64,000 nucleotides of DNA from AP-15 sp963832875 (GCA_963832875.1 CAWHWB010000010.1:62001-126000), one strand, 5' to 3'. Shown: positions 1-8,393, counted from the first letter of the stretch. Notes: generated by a model not told the origin, from the sequence alone. A program made the numbers and translations.

Positions 1-1
1 G

Positions 2-1102
2 GAGGGAGACTTTTCTCTCCCCTTGCCCGGACTTGATCCGGTCATCCACGTCTTATCCGCCCATGCGGCAGAAAAAAAGAAGGCGTGGATGGCCGGGCCA
101 AGCCCGGGCAAGCAGAATTTTGAGCTATTTTCTGCCGCGCACGATCAATCCGGACTGGATTCACTTGCGCGGGTCAAGCCCGCGAACCTCAGCTTTGGCG
201 GGCTTGACGGAAGTACGGAAAGAAGGAATCGTCCTGCGCTGCGGCTCGGGTTCCGCCAGATCAAGGGGTTCGCCGAGGCCGATGCCGAGCGGCTAGTCGC
301 CGCGCGTGGGGCCGGCTTTCCCGACCCGCAGGCGCTGTGGCGGAAGAGTGGGCTCGGCCGCTCAGCACTCGAGCGCTTAGCCGAGGCTGACGCCTTTTAC
401 TCGTTCGGGCTCGACCGCCGCCGCGCCTTATGGACGCTCAAGGCGCTTGGCGCGCCGCCCTTGCCGCTGTTCGCCGCCGTTTCCGGCCCCTCTCCCACAA
501 AAGAAAAACTCTCTCACCCCAGTGGGGGGAGGGGGAAGGTTATGGGCGCGGAGAATGACGGCGTTGAAGCGAAGGAGATCTTTGCCATGGCGCTGTTGCC
601 CGAAATGCCCCTCGGCGAACATGTGGTCGAGGATTACGCCAGCCTCGGCCTGAGCCTGAAGCGCCATCCGCTGGCTTTTCTGCGCGCCGAACTTGCCGAT
701 GAGGGAGTGGTCGCCGCCGCCGAACTCGCCCATCTGCCGGTCGACCGGCGGCTCTCGATCGCCGGGATCGTGCTGATCCGGCAGCGTCCGGGGAGCGCCA
801 ACGGCGTCGTCTTCATCACCATCGAGGACGAGACCGGGGTCGCCAACCTGATCGTCTGGCCGCCGATCCTCGAACGCTTCCGCCGCGCCGCGCTGGGCGC
901 CACCTTATTGCACTGTACCGGCAAATTGCAGCGCGAAGAGAGCGTGATCCACGTCGTCGCCGACCGTCTCGCCGACCTGACCCCGCGTCTCAATACCTTG
1001 CGCGAGCGCACCGGGGAGAACGAGCCGCCGATAAAATTTCCCAAAAAAATGCCCGGCAGCGACGCCCGCGACATCGTGGTGCGAAGCCGGAATTTCCGCT
1101 AG
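2..1102 (+). CDS. dnaE2: Error-prone DNA polymerase DnaE2/ImuC, C-terminal part (5' end outside window)
   Basis: The frame is open from the first bases, so the gene starts upstream. From about position 235 the product matches the C-terminal third of DnaE2: a helix-hairpin-helix part (RLGFRQIKGF, then LERLAEADAFYSFGLDRR), the MPLGEHVVEDY segment, then an OB-fold with RQRPGSANGV and EDETGVANLIVWP, ending in the usual SRNFR-like tail. DnaE2 is the translesion polymerase of the SOS-inducible ImuA-ImuB-DnaE2 mutasome; imuA/imuB may lie upstream but are not seen. Two stretches (about 2-230 and 487-548) look unlike the family and coincide with palindromic repeat DNA read in frame; both fall in variable loops and neither introduces a stop. 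Identification is firm for the C-terminal two thirds. Confidence 0.9.
   Translation, partial: EGDFSLPLPGLDPVIHVLSAHAAEKKKAWMAGPSPGKQNFELFSAAHDQSGLDSLARVKPANLSFGGLDGSTERRNRPALRLGFRQIKGFAEADAERLVAARGAGFPDPQALWRKSGLGRSALERLAEADAFYSFGLDRRRALWTLKALGAPPLPLFAAVSGPSPTKEKLSHPSGGRGKVMGAENDGVEAKEIFAMALLPEMPLGEHVVEDYASLGLSLKRHPLAFLRAELADEGVVAAAELAHLPVDRRLSIAGIVLIRQRPGSANGVVFITIEDETGVANLIVWPPILERFRRAALGATLLHCTGKLQREESVIHVVADRLADLTPRLNTLRERTGENEPPIKFPKKMPGSDARDIVVRSRNFR
22..112. repeat. Imperfect palindromic element inserted in frame in dnaE2
   Basis: Two 33-base arms (22-54 and 80-112) are inverted copies of each other, differing at about five positions, around a 25-base centre. Each arm carries the pattern cttgcccgg...ccatccacg. 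Similar 'ccgggcttgacccggccatccacg' palindromes are dispersed in many alphaproteobacterial genomes (general knowledge, not checked here). Here the element is read through as coding sequence. Confidence 0.75.
173..208. repeat. Second inverted repeat within the dnaE2 insert
   Basis: A perfect 11-base inverted repeat, gtcaagcccgc at 173-183 and gcgggcttgac at 198-208, flanks a 14-base loop. The motif resembles the core of the palindrome at 22-112, which suggests a composite or nested insertion. Confidence 0.6.
487..535. repeat. G/C-run palindromic insert in dnaE2
   Basis: The segment cccctctcccac at 487-498 is roughly complementary to gtggggggaggggg at 522-535. It is translated as a linker (SPTKEKLSHPSGGRGK) between LFAAV and the MPLGEHVVEDY segment, a place where DnaE2 proteins vary in length. 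It resembles common intergenic 'ccctctccc...gggagaggg' repeats, which also occur here at 24955-25063 and 29143-29195. Confidence 0.55.
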
Positions 1103-1113
1103 TCATCGGCGAT

Positions 1114-3270
1114 ATGGCACCCGCGCCGCCGAACTGCCCGATCACCGGTTCCCCGGCGACGCGTCTTATTCAGCGCATCAGCGCGCGCCTGATCGGCGGG
1201 TTGTGGCGGCGCGCCTTCGGGGTCTCCGCCGATCGGCAGCTTGGCGGGATCGCGGGCTTCGGCTTGTGGGAATCTCCGTGCGGGCTCGCTTTCTTCGATC
1301 CGATGTTGCCGGGCGACGAGGCCTTTTATACAAAGCTGCATCGCCGCCGCGATTTTCAGCGAGTATTGGCCGCTCCCGGCCTCGCCAGGCCCGAGTTTAA
1401 CTATGTCGCGGAGATTGTCCGACCGGGAGAGAGGGTTCTCGACGTGGGCTGTGGCCAGGGTGGGTTGGCACGGCATCTGCCGCAGGCGATCTATGTCGGT
1501 CTCGACCCGAACTCGGCCATAACGGGCGCCGCGCCGGACGTCAGGATCGAGACGGCCGCCGCGCATGCTGCCTCGCATCCGGAAGAATATGACGCAGTCT
1601 GCGCGTTTCATGTCATCGAGCATGTCGCCGACCCGCTGGGGTTCACCGGTGATCTGTTGAACTGCCTCAAACCCGGCGGACACCTTTTCATCAGCGTGCC
1701 TGGCCGGCATTCGCCGATCACCGACATTCCGAATTTCGTGCTGAATGCGCCTCCCAATCACCTGAGCTGGTGGAGCGAGGAGGCGTTGCGCGCTTTGGCC
1801 GATCGACATCATCTGATCGTGGGGGCGGTCGAACCGCTGCCTTTCCAGCCCTGCGACAGCCTGATTTATTGGATGGGGCGCTTCACGCCGAAGTTGACCG
1901 GCGAGCGGTATTTCCATGCTCATTGGACTTGGTATGCCGCGCTTGCCTGGAGCTGGCTGGCCGGCCGAGTTTGCGACCCATTGTTCCGAAATCCCAGCGA
2001 GAGCGCCGTCATCTGGATTGCTGCTCGCGGCACGAAAGCCGGTGGAGGAGAGCGGCATTTATTCGTGATCGCATGGATTGCTGCCGCCGCGGTTGTTTTC
2101 TATTCGCTGGGCTCGCTCGCCCTGGTGCTGCTCTTTGCCACCCATTCGCGGGTCCCGGATGAACGACCGACAGCGCGCGTCACTCTGGTGCTGCCGCTGA
2201 CGGGGCCGAGCCCGAGCCTGGAAGAATTGCTGGAGGCACTAGCCGCTCAGTCGCTCCGGCCTCAGCGCTTGATCGTCGCGGTCGAGTCCCGCGACGACCC
2301 CGCCTATCGGCGGGTGGCGGCCGTCGACGGCCGTTACGCCGGATTGGAAATCGAGCTGGTCGTCGCCGGCCTGTCGCCGCTTCGCGGCCAGAAATGCACG
2401 AACCTCCTCGCGGCATTGACCCATCTCGACGACGACGATACCTACATCGTCCTCCTCGATGCCGACATCCGTCCGCAACCTTGGTGGCTCGCCGCGTTGG
2501 TGGCGCCGCTGGCCGCAGGGCGCGCCGATATCGTTAACGGCTATCGCTGGCAGATCCCGAAGACTCTCTCGCTCGGTACGGCGCTGGTCGCTGCGATCGA
2601 TCGCGCGATCGCCACACAGCCTCGCCTGAGCCTGACCAGAGTCATTTGGGGCGGCTCGCTCGCGCTGACGCGTCACGCCCTCGACATCCTCGATCTGCCG
2701 ACGACGATCGGACGAACTCTGATCGAGGATCTCCCGATCGGCGACCGTGCTGCCAAGACCGCGCTGCGCGTATTGACGCGCCGGGCGCTTCGCGCGCCGA
2801 CCCCGCTCGACGGCCGCTTTCAGGATCTTTGGCGCTTCGGACGCCGCCAATACCAAATGATTCGGCTCTATCGCCCCGGTCTATGGTCATACGCGGCAGC
2901 GGTCGTGACCACCGACCTGATCGCCCGTCTCGTGCTCGTAGCGATGTTGATCGTTGCCGGGATCTCGGGGAGCGCCCTGGCCGCGATCCCAGTCGCCGCC
3001 ATCCCTGTCGCCGCGGCCCTAGGGTCGATCACGACCGAGATCCAGCAGGCGGTCGGAAAGCGGCTGGGCGTCGCCGATCGGATCGGGTTTCGGCTGATTC
3101 AGCATCTTCTGGTCTGGCTAATCCTGCCGATCCCCGCGTTTCACGCCGGCGTGATCTGGGCGGGCTTGGTCACGACCCCGGTGCGGTGGGCTCATATCCG
3201 CTATGCCGTCGATCGCCAGGGTCGAGTAACACAGGTGGCGCGCGGGCCGCATCGAGATCAGTCGGTTTGA
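1114..3270 (+). CDS. SAM methyltransferase fused to a membrane family-2 glycosyltransferase
   Basis: 718 residues starting at ATG 1114, 11 bases after dnaE2. Residues 1-305 form a class I methyltransferase: motif I VLDVGCGQGG at 108-117, a D at the end of strand 2 (GLDP, 129-132), and the FHVIEHVADP element at 165-174. An N-terminal CPITG...ESPCG pair looks like a degenerate zinc-ribbon of such enzymes. A membrane helix at about 316-343 links to a GT2 domain (about 354-590) of the ceramide-glucosyltransferase/HpnI kind: LLDADIRP (D449, D451), IEDLPIGD (about 537-544) and RRQYQMIR. Further hydrophobic stretches follow at about 592-630 and 650-695. The likely job is modifying a lipid-linked sugar or hopanoid/sphingolipid head group in the membrane; the substrate is unknown. 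The 3' end overlaps the convergent P450 gene by 13 bases. Fusion of these two activities in one chain is unusual. Confidence 0.8.
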   Translation: MAPAPPNCPITGSPATRLIQRISARLIGGLWRRAFGVSADRQLGGIAGFGLWESPCGLAFFDPMLPGDEAFYTKLHRRRDFQRVLAAPGLARPEFNYVAEIVRPGERVLDVGCGQGGLARHLPQAIYVGLDPNSAITGAAPDVRIETAAAHAASHPEEYDAVCAFHVIEHVADPLGFTGDLLNCLKPGGHLFISVPGRHSPITDIPNFVLNAPPNHLSWWSEEALRALADRHHLIVGAVEPLPFQPCDSLIYWMGRFTPKLTGERYFHAHWTWYAALAWSWLAGRVCDPLFRNPSESAVIWIAARGTKAGGGERHLFVIAWIAAAAVVFYSLGSLALVLLFATHSRVPDERPTARVTLVLPLTGPSPSLEELLEALAAQSLRPQRLIVAVESRDDPAYRRVAAVDGRYAGLEIELVVAGLSPLRGQKCTNLLAALTHLDDDDTYIVLLDADIRPQPWWLAALVAPLAAGRADIVNGYRWQIPKTLSLGTALVAAIDRAIATQPRLSLTRVIWGGSLALTRHALDILDLPTTIGRTLIEDLPIGDRAAKTALRVLTRRALRAPTPLDGRFQDLWRFGRRQYQMIRLYRPGLWSYAAAVVTTDLIARLVLVAMLIVAGISGSALAAIPVAAIPVAAALGSITTEIQQAVGKRLGVADRIGFRLIQHLLVWLILPIPAFHAGVIWAGLVTTPVRWAHIRYAVDRQGRVTQVARGPHRDQSV

Positions 3271-4637
3271 TCGCGACGCTCGACGAACATCCGCAGGTGG
3301 TCGCCCGGCCGCAGGGTCAGCCGGCATACCGGCTCGACGACGGCATCCGGGGCCAGGCGCGGCCGCAGGCGCTGCGCCAAGGTGGCAATGCACAGGATCG
3401 CCTCGGTCAGACCAAAGGCGGCCCCAGCGCAGATCCGCGGGCCGATGCTGAACGGCACATAGGCGTGCCTGACCAGCGAGCGGGACTGGTCCGGCAGGAA
3501 CCGTTCGGGCATGAAATGATCAGGCTTCTCCCAGAACTTGCGATGACGGTGGAGCAGCCACGGGACGACCATGACCAGCGAGCCCGTCGGGACTGGCCGA
3601 CCGCGAATGGTTTCGTCGCGCGACGCCTGTCGAGCCAGCATCGGAACCGGCGGATAGAGCCGGATCGCTTCCTCGAATATCGCTCTCGTGTATGCCAGCC
3701 TGGCGACATCGTCGAGGGTCGGCGGCCGACCGCCCAGCACGCGGTCCAGTTCGGCGTGGAGCTGCTCCTCGACTTCCGGCGCCTGCGACAGGAGATACCA
3801 GGCCCAGGCGAGCGAATTTGCCGTCGTCTCGTGACCGGCCATGAAGATTACCGCCGCCTCGTTGCGCACGGCCGCGCTGTCGAGCGGCTCGCCGCTCTCA
3901 GGATCGCGCGCCTCCAGCAACAGGCGGATCATCGAAGCATCGCCGCTGCCCAGCCTCTCGCAGCAATCGCGAATGACCTGATCGAGGACGCCGTGAATGC
4001 GGGCGGCGGCACGACGGATCGCCGGCGAGTGCAATCGCGGCAGCCAATCCGGCAAGCCCAGGAAGTAAGCCAGGTCGAGCTGGCCGATCAGACGCTGATA
4101 TTGGCTGAAGGCAGCGACGATCCTTATTGCATCTTCGGCCCCGAGATGCCGGCCGAAAACCGTCCGACAGATGATCTCCGCTGTCATTGTCGCCATTTCG
4201 GCCAACATGTTGACCGGCGTGCGCTGCGGTAGGCTCGCCCAGCGCCGGGCGGTCTCGCTCGCCGTCTGGACGATCACCGGGGCGAACAGCGGCAGCTGCG
4301 AGACGTGCACGATTCGCGCCACGATCGGTCGCCGTCGCCGCCAGGTCTCGTCGTCGCTGATGAACAAGCCATCGCCAAGGAGCGGCGCCAATCCGTGGCG
4401 CATTTGCGGGCTCTTGCGCTCGAAACTGTCGTGCCGGTCGATAAACGCCTGGGCGACGGTGTCGGGGCTGTTGCAGATGAACAGCATCCGCGACAGCACC
4501 CGCGTCGAAAAGAATTCCCATTCGAAGCACCCGTCTTGCCAAATCGTCAGGAAGTTTCGCCGCGCCGAGCGCAGTGTGGACAACGTGGAAAGCGGAGCGC
4601 GCGGCCGGGCCGGGTATGGCGGAACGAAGGCGCTCAT
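3258..4637 (-). CDS. Cytochrome P450
   Basis: 459 residues, the usual length of a soluble bacterial P450, with no membrane anchor. The I-helix oxygen-activation motif AGHETT is at 267-272, the K-helix ExxR is E323-R326, and the heme-binding loop FSIGPRICAG has the cysteine ligand C403. The protein should bind heme and, with separate redox partners not encoded here, mono-oxygenate a small substrate. The start ATG at 4637 lies 9 bases after the rnhA stop, so it probably forms the last gene of a thrB-rnhA-P450 operon. No substrate can be inferred; neither threonine synthesis nor RNA metabolism suggests one. Confidence 0.93.
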   Translation of the reverse strand: MSAFVPPYPARPRAPLSTLSTLRSARRNFLTIWQDGCFEWEFFSTRVLSRMLFICNSPDTVAQAFIDRHDSFERKSPQMRHGLAPLLGDGLFISDDETWRRRRPIVARIVHVSQLPLFAPVIVQTASETARRWASLPQRTPVNMLAEMATMTAEIICRTVFGRHLGAEDAIRIVAAFSQYQRLIGQLDLAYFLGLPDWLPRLHSPAIRRAAARIHGVLDQVIRDCCERLGSGDASMIRLLLEARDPESGEPLDSAAVRNEAAVIFMAGHETTANSLAWAWYLLSQAPEVEEQLHAELDRVLGGRPPTLDDVARLAYTRAIFEEAIRLYPPVPMLARQASRDETIRGRPVPTGSLVMVVPWLLHRHRKFWEKPDHFMPERFLPDQSRSLVRHAYVPFSIGPRICAGAAFGLTEAILCIATLAQRLRPRLAPDAVVEPVCRLTLRPGDHLRMFVERRDQTD

Positions 4638-4646
4638 CTTCTGCGA

Positions 4647-5198
4647 TCACCCCGCTGGCTGGGCTTTACCCCCGAGCGGCTCCTCTTCATTTTTGGGACA
4701 TTCCGCATTATCGCGCGCCTCGGTAATGGCCAGGCGGGCGAGCGCATCGGCGCGCTCGTTCTCGGGGTGGCCGGCATGACCGCGCACCCATTCCCAGGCG
4801 ACGTCGTGGCGCGCGGCGATGGTGTCGAGGCGCTGCCACAGATCCACATTCTTGACCGGCTTCTTGTCGGCGGTGCGCCAGCCGCGCTGCTTCCAGGCGT
4901 GGATCCATTTGGTGATGCCGTCACGCAGATACTGGCTGTCGCTCGAGAGCCGCACCCGGCAGGACCGCTTCAAAGCTTCGAGGCCAGCGATCGCCGCTGT
5001 GATCTCCATGCGGTTGTTGGTGGTGACCGGCTCGTATCCGCTCAGTTCCTTCTCGACCCCGCGATAACGCAGGATCGCGGCCCATCCGCCGGGTCCGGGG
5101 TTGCCGCTGCAGGCGCCGTCGGTAAAGATGTCCACTTCGGCCGGCGCGGCCCCGCGGATATCGGCTTCCCCCGACCCAGCCCGATGCGGCTCAGACAT
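4647..5198 (-). CDS. rnhA: Ribonuclease HI
   Basis: 183 residues; about 20 more at the N-terminus and a short C-terminal tail compared with E. coli RNase HI. All catalytic residues are present: D27 in IFTDGAC, E65 in NNRMEIT, D87 in SSDSQYL and D151 in NERADALA, plus the flexible-loop H141 in VRGHAGHPENE. It removes RNA from RNA-DNA hybrids. The start overlaps the end of thrB by 8 bases, as in many alphaproteobacteria, indicating one transcript. Confidence 0.96.
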   Translation of the reverse strand: MSEPHRAGSGEADIRGAAPAEVDIFTDGACSGNPGPGGWAAILRYRGVEKELSGYEPVTTNNRMEITAAIAGLEALKRSCRVRLSSDSQYLRDGITKWIHAWKQRGWRTADKKPVKNVDLWQRLDTIAARHDVAWEWVRGHAGHPENERADALARLAITEARDNAECPKNEEEPLGGKAQPAG

Positions 5199-6156
5199 CG
5201 AGACCGTAATCGCGCGGGCTTTCGACGGTGCGGTGAAAGCGCAGTCGGCGCAGAAACTCGATCGGGTCCTTGGGCCGGACCAATGCCCCCGGCGGCTGGT
5301 TGAGCCAGTCGAACAGGCGGGTCAAGAGAAAGCGCAGCGCGCTGCCGCGCGCGAGCAGCGGCAACGCCGCGATCTCGGCCGGCGTCAATGGCCGCTCCCG
5401 GCGATAGCCGTCGAGCAGCAGCCGCGCCTTGGTCACGTTGAGGCTGCCGTCGGGCTCAAAGCACCAAGCGTTTAGGCACACCGCCAAATCATAGGCGAGA
5501 AAATCGGTGCAGGCGAAATAGAAGTCGATCAGGCCTGAGACCTCACGATCGCGAAAAAACACGTTGTCCGGAAAAAGATCGGCATGGATCACGCCCTTCG
5601 GCAGATCGCGCGGCCAGGCGTGTTCGAGCTGCGCCAATTCGGCCCCGATCTCGGCGGCGAGCCTCGGCTGGACCCCGTCCACGCGGTTGCCGCAGGCTAC
5701 ATAAAGTCGCCGCCAGCCGGCAACCGAGAAATCGTTGGCGCGGGTCATCGGAAAGCCGGCGCCGGCGCCGTGTAATGCCGCCAAAGCGCGGCCGAGGCCG
5801 GCGCAATGGAACGTCTGGATGCGGCGCGGCCACATCCCGGCGAGAAACGTGACCATCGCCGCCGGCCGACCGCACAGCTCGCGCAACGCCACCCCGTCAT
5901 AGCCCCGCAGCGGCGTCGGGCAGGCGACGCCGCGATGCGCCAGATGGTCCATCAGGGCGATGAAAAACGGCAGGTCCGCACGTGCCACCCGTTTCTCGTA
6001 AAGGGTCAGGATGAAGTTGCCGCGCTCGGTCGTCACCAGGAAATTCGAGTTCTCGACCCCTTCGGCGATGCCCTTGCACGACAGCACCTCGCCGATGTCG
6101 TAGAGAGCGACAAAGGACCTCAGTTCATCGTCGGCGACGTCGGTATAGACCGCCAT
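5191..6156 (-). CDS. thrB: Homoserine kinase (APH-like, ThrB type II)
   Basis: 321 residues of the aminoglycoside-phosphotransferase fold, the form of homoserine kinase found in alphaproteobacteria and pseudomonads rather than the GHMP form of E. coli. The Brenner catalytic motif HADLFPDN has H191, D193 and N198, and the metal-binding D211 lies in LIDFYF. It makes O-phosphohomoserine from homoserine and ATP on the way to threonine. It is the first gene of the thrB-rnhA-P450 set. ispH, often upstream in relatives, is absent; the gene is divergent from the CDGSH gene. Confidence 0.95.
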   Translation of the reverse strand: MAVYTDVADDELRSFVALYDIGEVLSCKGIAEGVENSNFLVTTERGNFILTLYEKRVARADLPFFIALMDHLAHRGVACPTPLRGYDGVALRELCGRPAAMVTFLAGMWPRRIQTFHCAGLGRALAALHGAGAGFPMTRANDFSVAGWRRLYVACGNRVDGVQPRLAAEIGAELAQLEHAWPRDLPKGVIHADLFPDNVFFRDREVSGLIDFYFACTDFLAYDLAVCLNAWCFEPDGSLNVTKARLLLDGYRRERPLTPAEIAALPLLARGSALRFLLTRLFDWLNQPPGALVRPKDPIEFLRRLRFHRTVESPRDYGLDV

Positions 6157-6280
6157 CGGCTTGTTCCCGTGCTCCTGGCCCCGGCCCGGACTTGTGCGCC
6201 GGGCGAGGCTCGAATAAAGTCGCGGCGCCGTTCAAACGCCGCGGCAGCGCGCGGAAACCGGCGACCACCCGGCGACCACA

Positions 6281-6538
6281 ATGATGGGGGAAGAAACCGT
6301 GGCCGAACCGATCCCAGCGCAAAAGGAGCCGTACGGCATCACCGTCGAAGCCGGCAAGCGGTATTTCTGGTGCGCCTGCGGGCGCAGCGGCAACCAGCCG
6401 TTCTGCGACGGCTCGCATCAGGGCACGGGGCTCGTCCCGGTCCCGTTCACCGCGGCGGCGACCGAAGAGGTCTGGCTGTGCGGCTGCAAGCAGACCGGGG
6501 GCAAGCCGTTCTGCGACGGGACGCATAGCGGCCTGTGA
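6281..6538 (+). CDS. CDGSH iron-sulfur protein with two motifs
   Basis: 85 residues made almost entirely of two zf-CDGSH (mitoNEET-like) units. Unit one has ligands C31, C33, C42 and H46 (CAC...FCDGSH); unit two has C67, C69, C78 and H82 (CGC...FCDGTH). Each 3Cys-1His set should hold one redox-active [2Fe-2S] cluster. The tandem small form is typical of bacterial CDGSH proteins, probably soluble since no membrane helix is seen. A second ATG at 6284 is also possible as start. The stop overlaps a GTG start of the next gene (GTGA), suggesting coupled translation. Confidence 0.93.
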   Translation: MMGEETVAEPIPAQKEPYGITVEAGKRYFWCACGRSGNQPFCDGSHQGTGLVPVPFTAAATEEVWLCGCKQTGGKPFCDGTHSGL

Positions 6539-7072
6539 GCCGGGTGCGGGCTGCGCAGGCGGTGGCAATCACCGGTCTCCTTGCCTTTTCTGGGTGCAGC
6601 GCGCTCCCGTTCTCGTCATCGACACCTCCCGAGGCGTGCCCGAGCGCGGTGATCCTGAGGCCGCTGGCCAACACCGCGGTGTTCGGCCCAGCACCTCAGC
6701 GAGTTCCCGATAACGTGGCGTTCTACGGGCTCTTGAGCGAGGTCGACCGCAAGTGCGAGTACACCGGCGACGCGGTGCATATGGCGCTCGACGTGATCGT
6801 CATCGGCCAGCGCGGGCCGGCGGCCAAGGGCGACGCCGTCGACCTCAATTATTTCGTAGCGGTGACCGGGCCCGACCGCACCATCCTCAGCAAAAAACCG
6901 TTTTCGGTCCACATCGCGTTCGAACTCGGACCAGATCCGCGCCGGCGTGACCGACCATATTGAAGAGACGATTGCGCTTGCCGGGCACAAGGGGACCGAC
7001 CTCAACTTTTTCCTCGGTTTCCAGCAGGGTCCCGACGTTGTCGATTTCTACAAGCATTTCCGGGGCCGCTGA
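6535..7072 (+). CDS. Putative lipoprotein, unknown function (one-base frameshift)
   Basis: Starts at GTG 6535 overlapping the CDGSH stop by four bases. The N-terminus is a lipoprotein signal with lipobox LAFSGC (lipid cysteine C21), so an envelope lipoprotein is expected. As written, the frame stops at 6961-6963 after a short nonsense tail. Removing one G from the pair at 6928-6929 makes FELDQIRAGVTDHIEETIAL and carries on to a stop at 7070-7072, giving a 178-residue protein with a credible tail. Stretches such as DRKCEYTGDAVHMALDV and DLNYFVAVTGP suggest a compact beta-rich domain. I do not recognise a named function. The extent given is the corrected one. Confidence 0.7.
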
Positions 7073-7081
7073 CCGCTGCGC

Positions 7082-7741
7082 TCAGCTCAAATCGGGCTCG
7101 CGCTCGCGCATCAGCCGGGCGATAGCGATGGCGGCGGCGTCGCCTCCCGCCTCGAGCGCGGCGGCGATGCGCGGTCGGTCGGCCGCCGGGCGGTTCTGGC
7201 TCAGCTTGTACTTGCCTTCGAGCCGGGTGACGGCGATCTCGAACCCGATGATGCCCTTGATCATTCCGCGCATATAGGCGGCCGGCTGATCCGCCATCCG
7301 CCAGGGCGTCTCGCGACCGGCTTCGTGACGCTGCGAGAGGCGCTCGAGGAACCGGCGCAGCCATTCGTCGTCCTCGACCAGGTGCAGCGCGCCATAGGCG
7401 TGAACGTCGATGTAATTCCAAGTCGGCACCGCCGGCCCATTCGCATACCAGCCGGGCGAGACATAGGCGTGGGGACCGCTGAAGATGGTCAGAACCTCGC
7501 CACCGGCTCGACTCTGTTCGGCCAGGTCCGCCACCTGCGGGTTGGCGCGGGCGAGGTGGCCCTGAAGCCGCAGCCTCTCTCCCCCCGACATCGCTCTTGG
7601 GCCCTCGACCAGAAACGGGATATGGCTCGCAACCAGCCCCGCCGGGCCGTTGCTGACGAGCAGACCGAAATCATAGCGCTCGAGATGCGCGATCAGCACC
7701 TCGGGCCGCGCCTCGGTGAAGATAGGGGGCAGATAGACCAT
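7082..7741 (-). CDS. PaiB-like FMN-binding family protein
   Basis: 219 residues matching the PaiB/FMN-binding split-barrel family: N-terminal MVYLPPIFTEARPEVL, central ASHIPFLVE, SGPHAYVSPGWY and VPTWNY, and the C-terminal signature GKYKLSQNR. Members are annotated as negative transcriptional regulators after Bacillus PaiB, but most have no DNA-binding domain and may be flavin- or heme-binding enzymes. It converges with the lipoprotein gene (9-base gap) and lies 19 bases after the LysE-like gene on the same strand, so the two may be co-transcribed. Confidence 0.9.
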   Translation of the reverse strand: MVYLPPIFTEARPEVLIAHLERYDFGLLVSNGPAGLVASHIPFLVEGPRAMSGGERLRLQGHLARANPQVADLAEQSRAGGEVLTIFSGPHAYVSPGWYANGPAVPTWNYIDVHAYGALHLVEDDEWLRRFLERLSQRHEAGRETPWRMADQPAAYMRGMIKGIIGFEIAVTRLEGKYKLSQNRPAADRPRIAAALEAGGDAAAIAIARLMREREPDLS

Positions 7742-7760
7742 CGCAGCCTCTATTTTGCGG

Positions 7761-8393
7761 TCAGGCCAGATGCTCTACCACGATCGTGGCGAGCAACGCT
7801 GTCCCGGTCAGGAATAGGATCAGACCCGAGCCGCGGCTGATCCAGGCGAGGTGACGCGGCTCGATCGAACGGTGGAACACGCCGACGCCCAAGCTCAGCG
7901 CCAGCCACCACACAAACGATCCGACCCAAACTCCGAGCACCAGGAACGCGGCATGCAGCAGCGCCGCCTGCGCGCCGCCGAGCCCCAGAGCCGCGAAAAT
8001 CGCCAGAAAGACCAGGATCGTCACCGGATTGGTGATGGTCAGAGCAAACGCGGAAGCAAAGCCGCGGACCAGCGTTTCCCGACCGGATTCCTCGGTCCTC
8101 CTTTCGTGCGCCTTGGACAACAGGGCGGAACCGCCGGAATAGAGCAGATAGACGCCGCCGGCGGCGCGCAGCCAGTCTTCCCAGCTGATCAGCCAGCGGG
8201 CCACGAGGGTGAGGCCGAAGGCGGCCACGACTCCGAACAGCGCGTCGGCTGTCGCCGCGCCGAGACCCGACACCAGCCCCGACAACCGGCCCTCAAAAAT
8301 CGTGCGGCGCAGGCACAGGATGCCGACCGGACCGACCGGAACCGCGATCACCACGCCGACCACGATGCCCTTCACCAGAAAAACCAAAAGCAT
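7761..8393 (-). CDS. LysE/RhtB-family amino-acid exporter
   Basis: 210 residues with about six hydrophobic helices and the N-terminal family motif PVGPVGILCLRRT. The inner helix-loop TITNPVTILVFLAIFAALG is the second conserved feature. Family members export amino acids or derivatives (lysine, homoserine, threonine) across the inner membrane using the proton gradient; the substrate here cannot be told. It is the first gene of a pair with the PaiB-like gene and is divergent from the glutathione peroxidase gene, with a 151-base spacer. Confidence 0.92.
   Translation of the reverse strand: MLLVFLVKGIVVGVVIAVPVGPVGILCLRRTIFEGRLSGLVSGLGAATADALFGVVAAFGLTLVARWLISWEDWLRAAGGVYLLYSGGSALLSKAHERRTEESGRETLVRGFASAFALTITNPVTILVFLAIFAALGLGGAQAALLHAAFLVLGVWVGSFVWWLALSLGVGVFHRSIEPRHLAWISRGSGLILFLTGTALLATIVVEHLA

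Noticed and set aside
2646..4232. A 528-codon plus-strand frame spanning the glycosyltransferase end and the P450
   Set aside because: Arg/Ser/Pro-rich with no domain, and it overlaps two genes with clear motifs.
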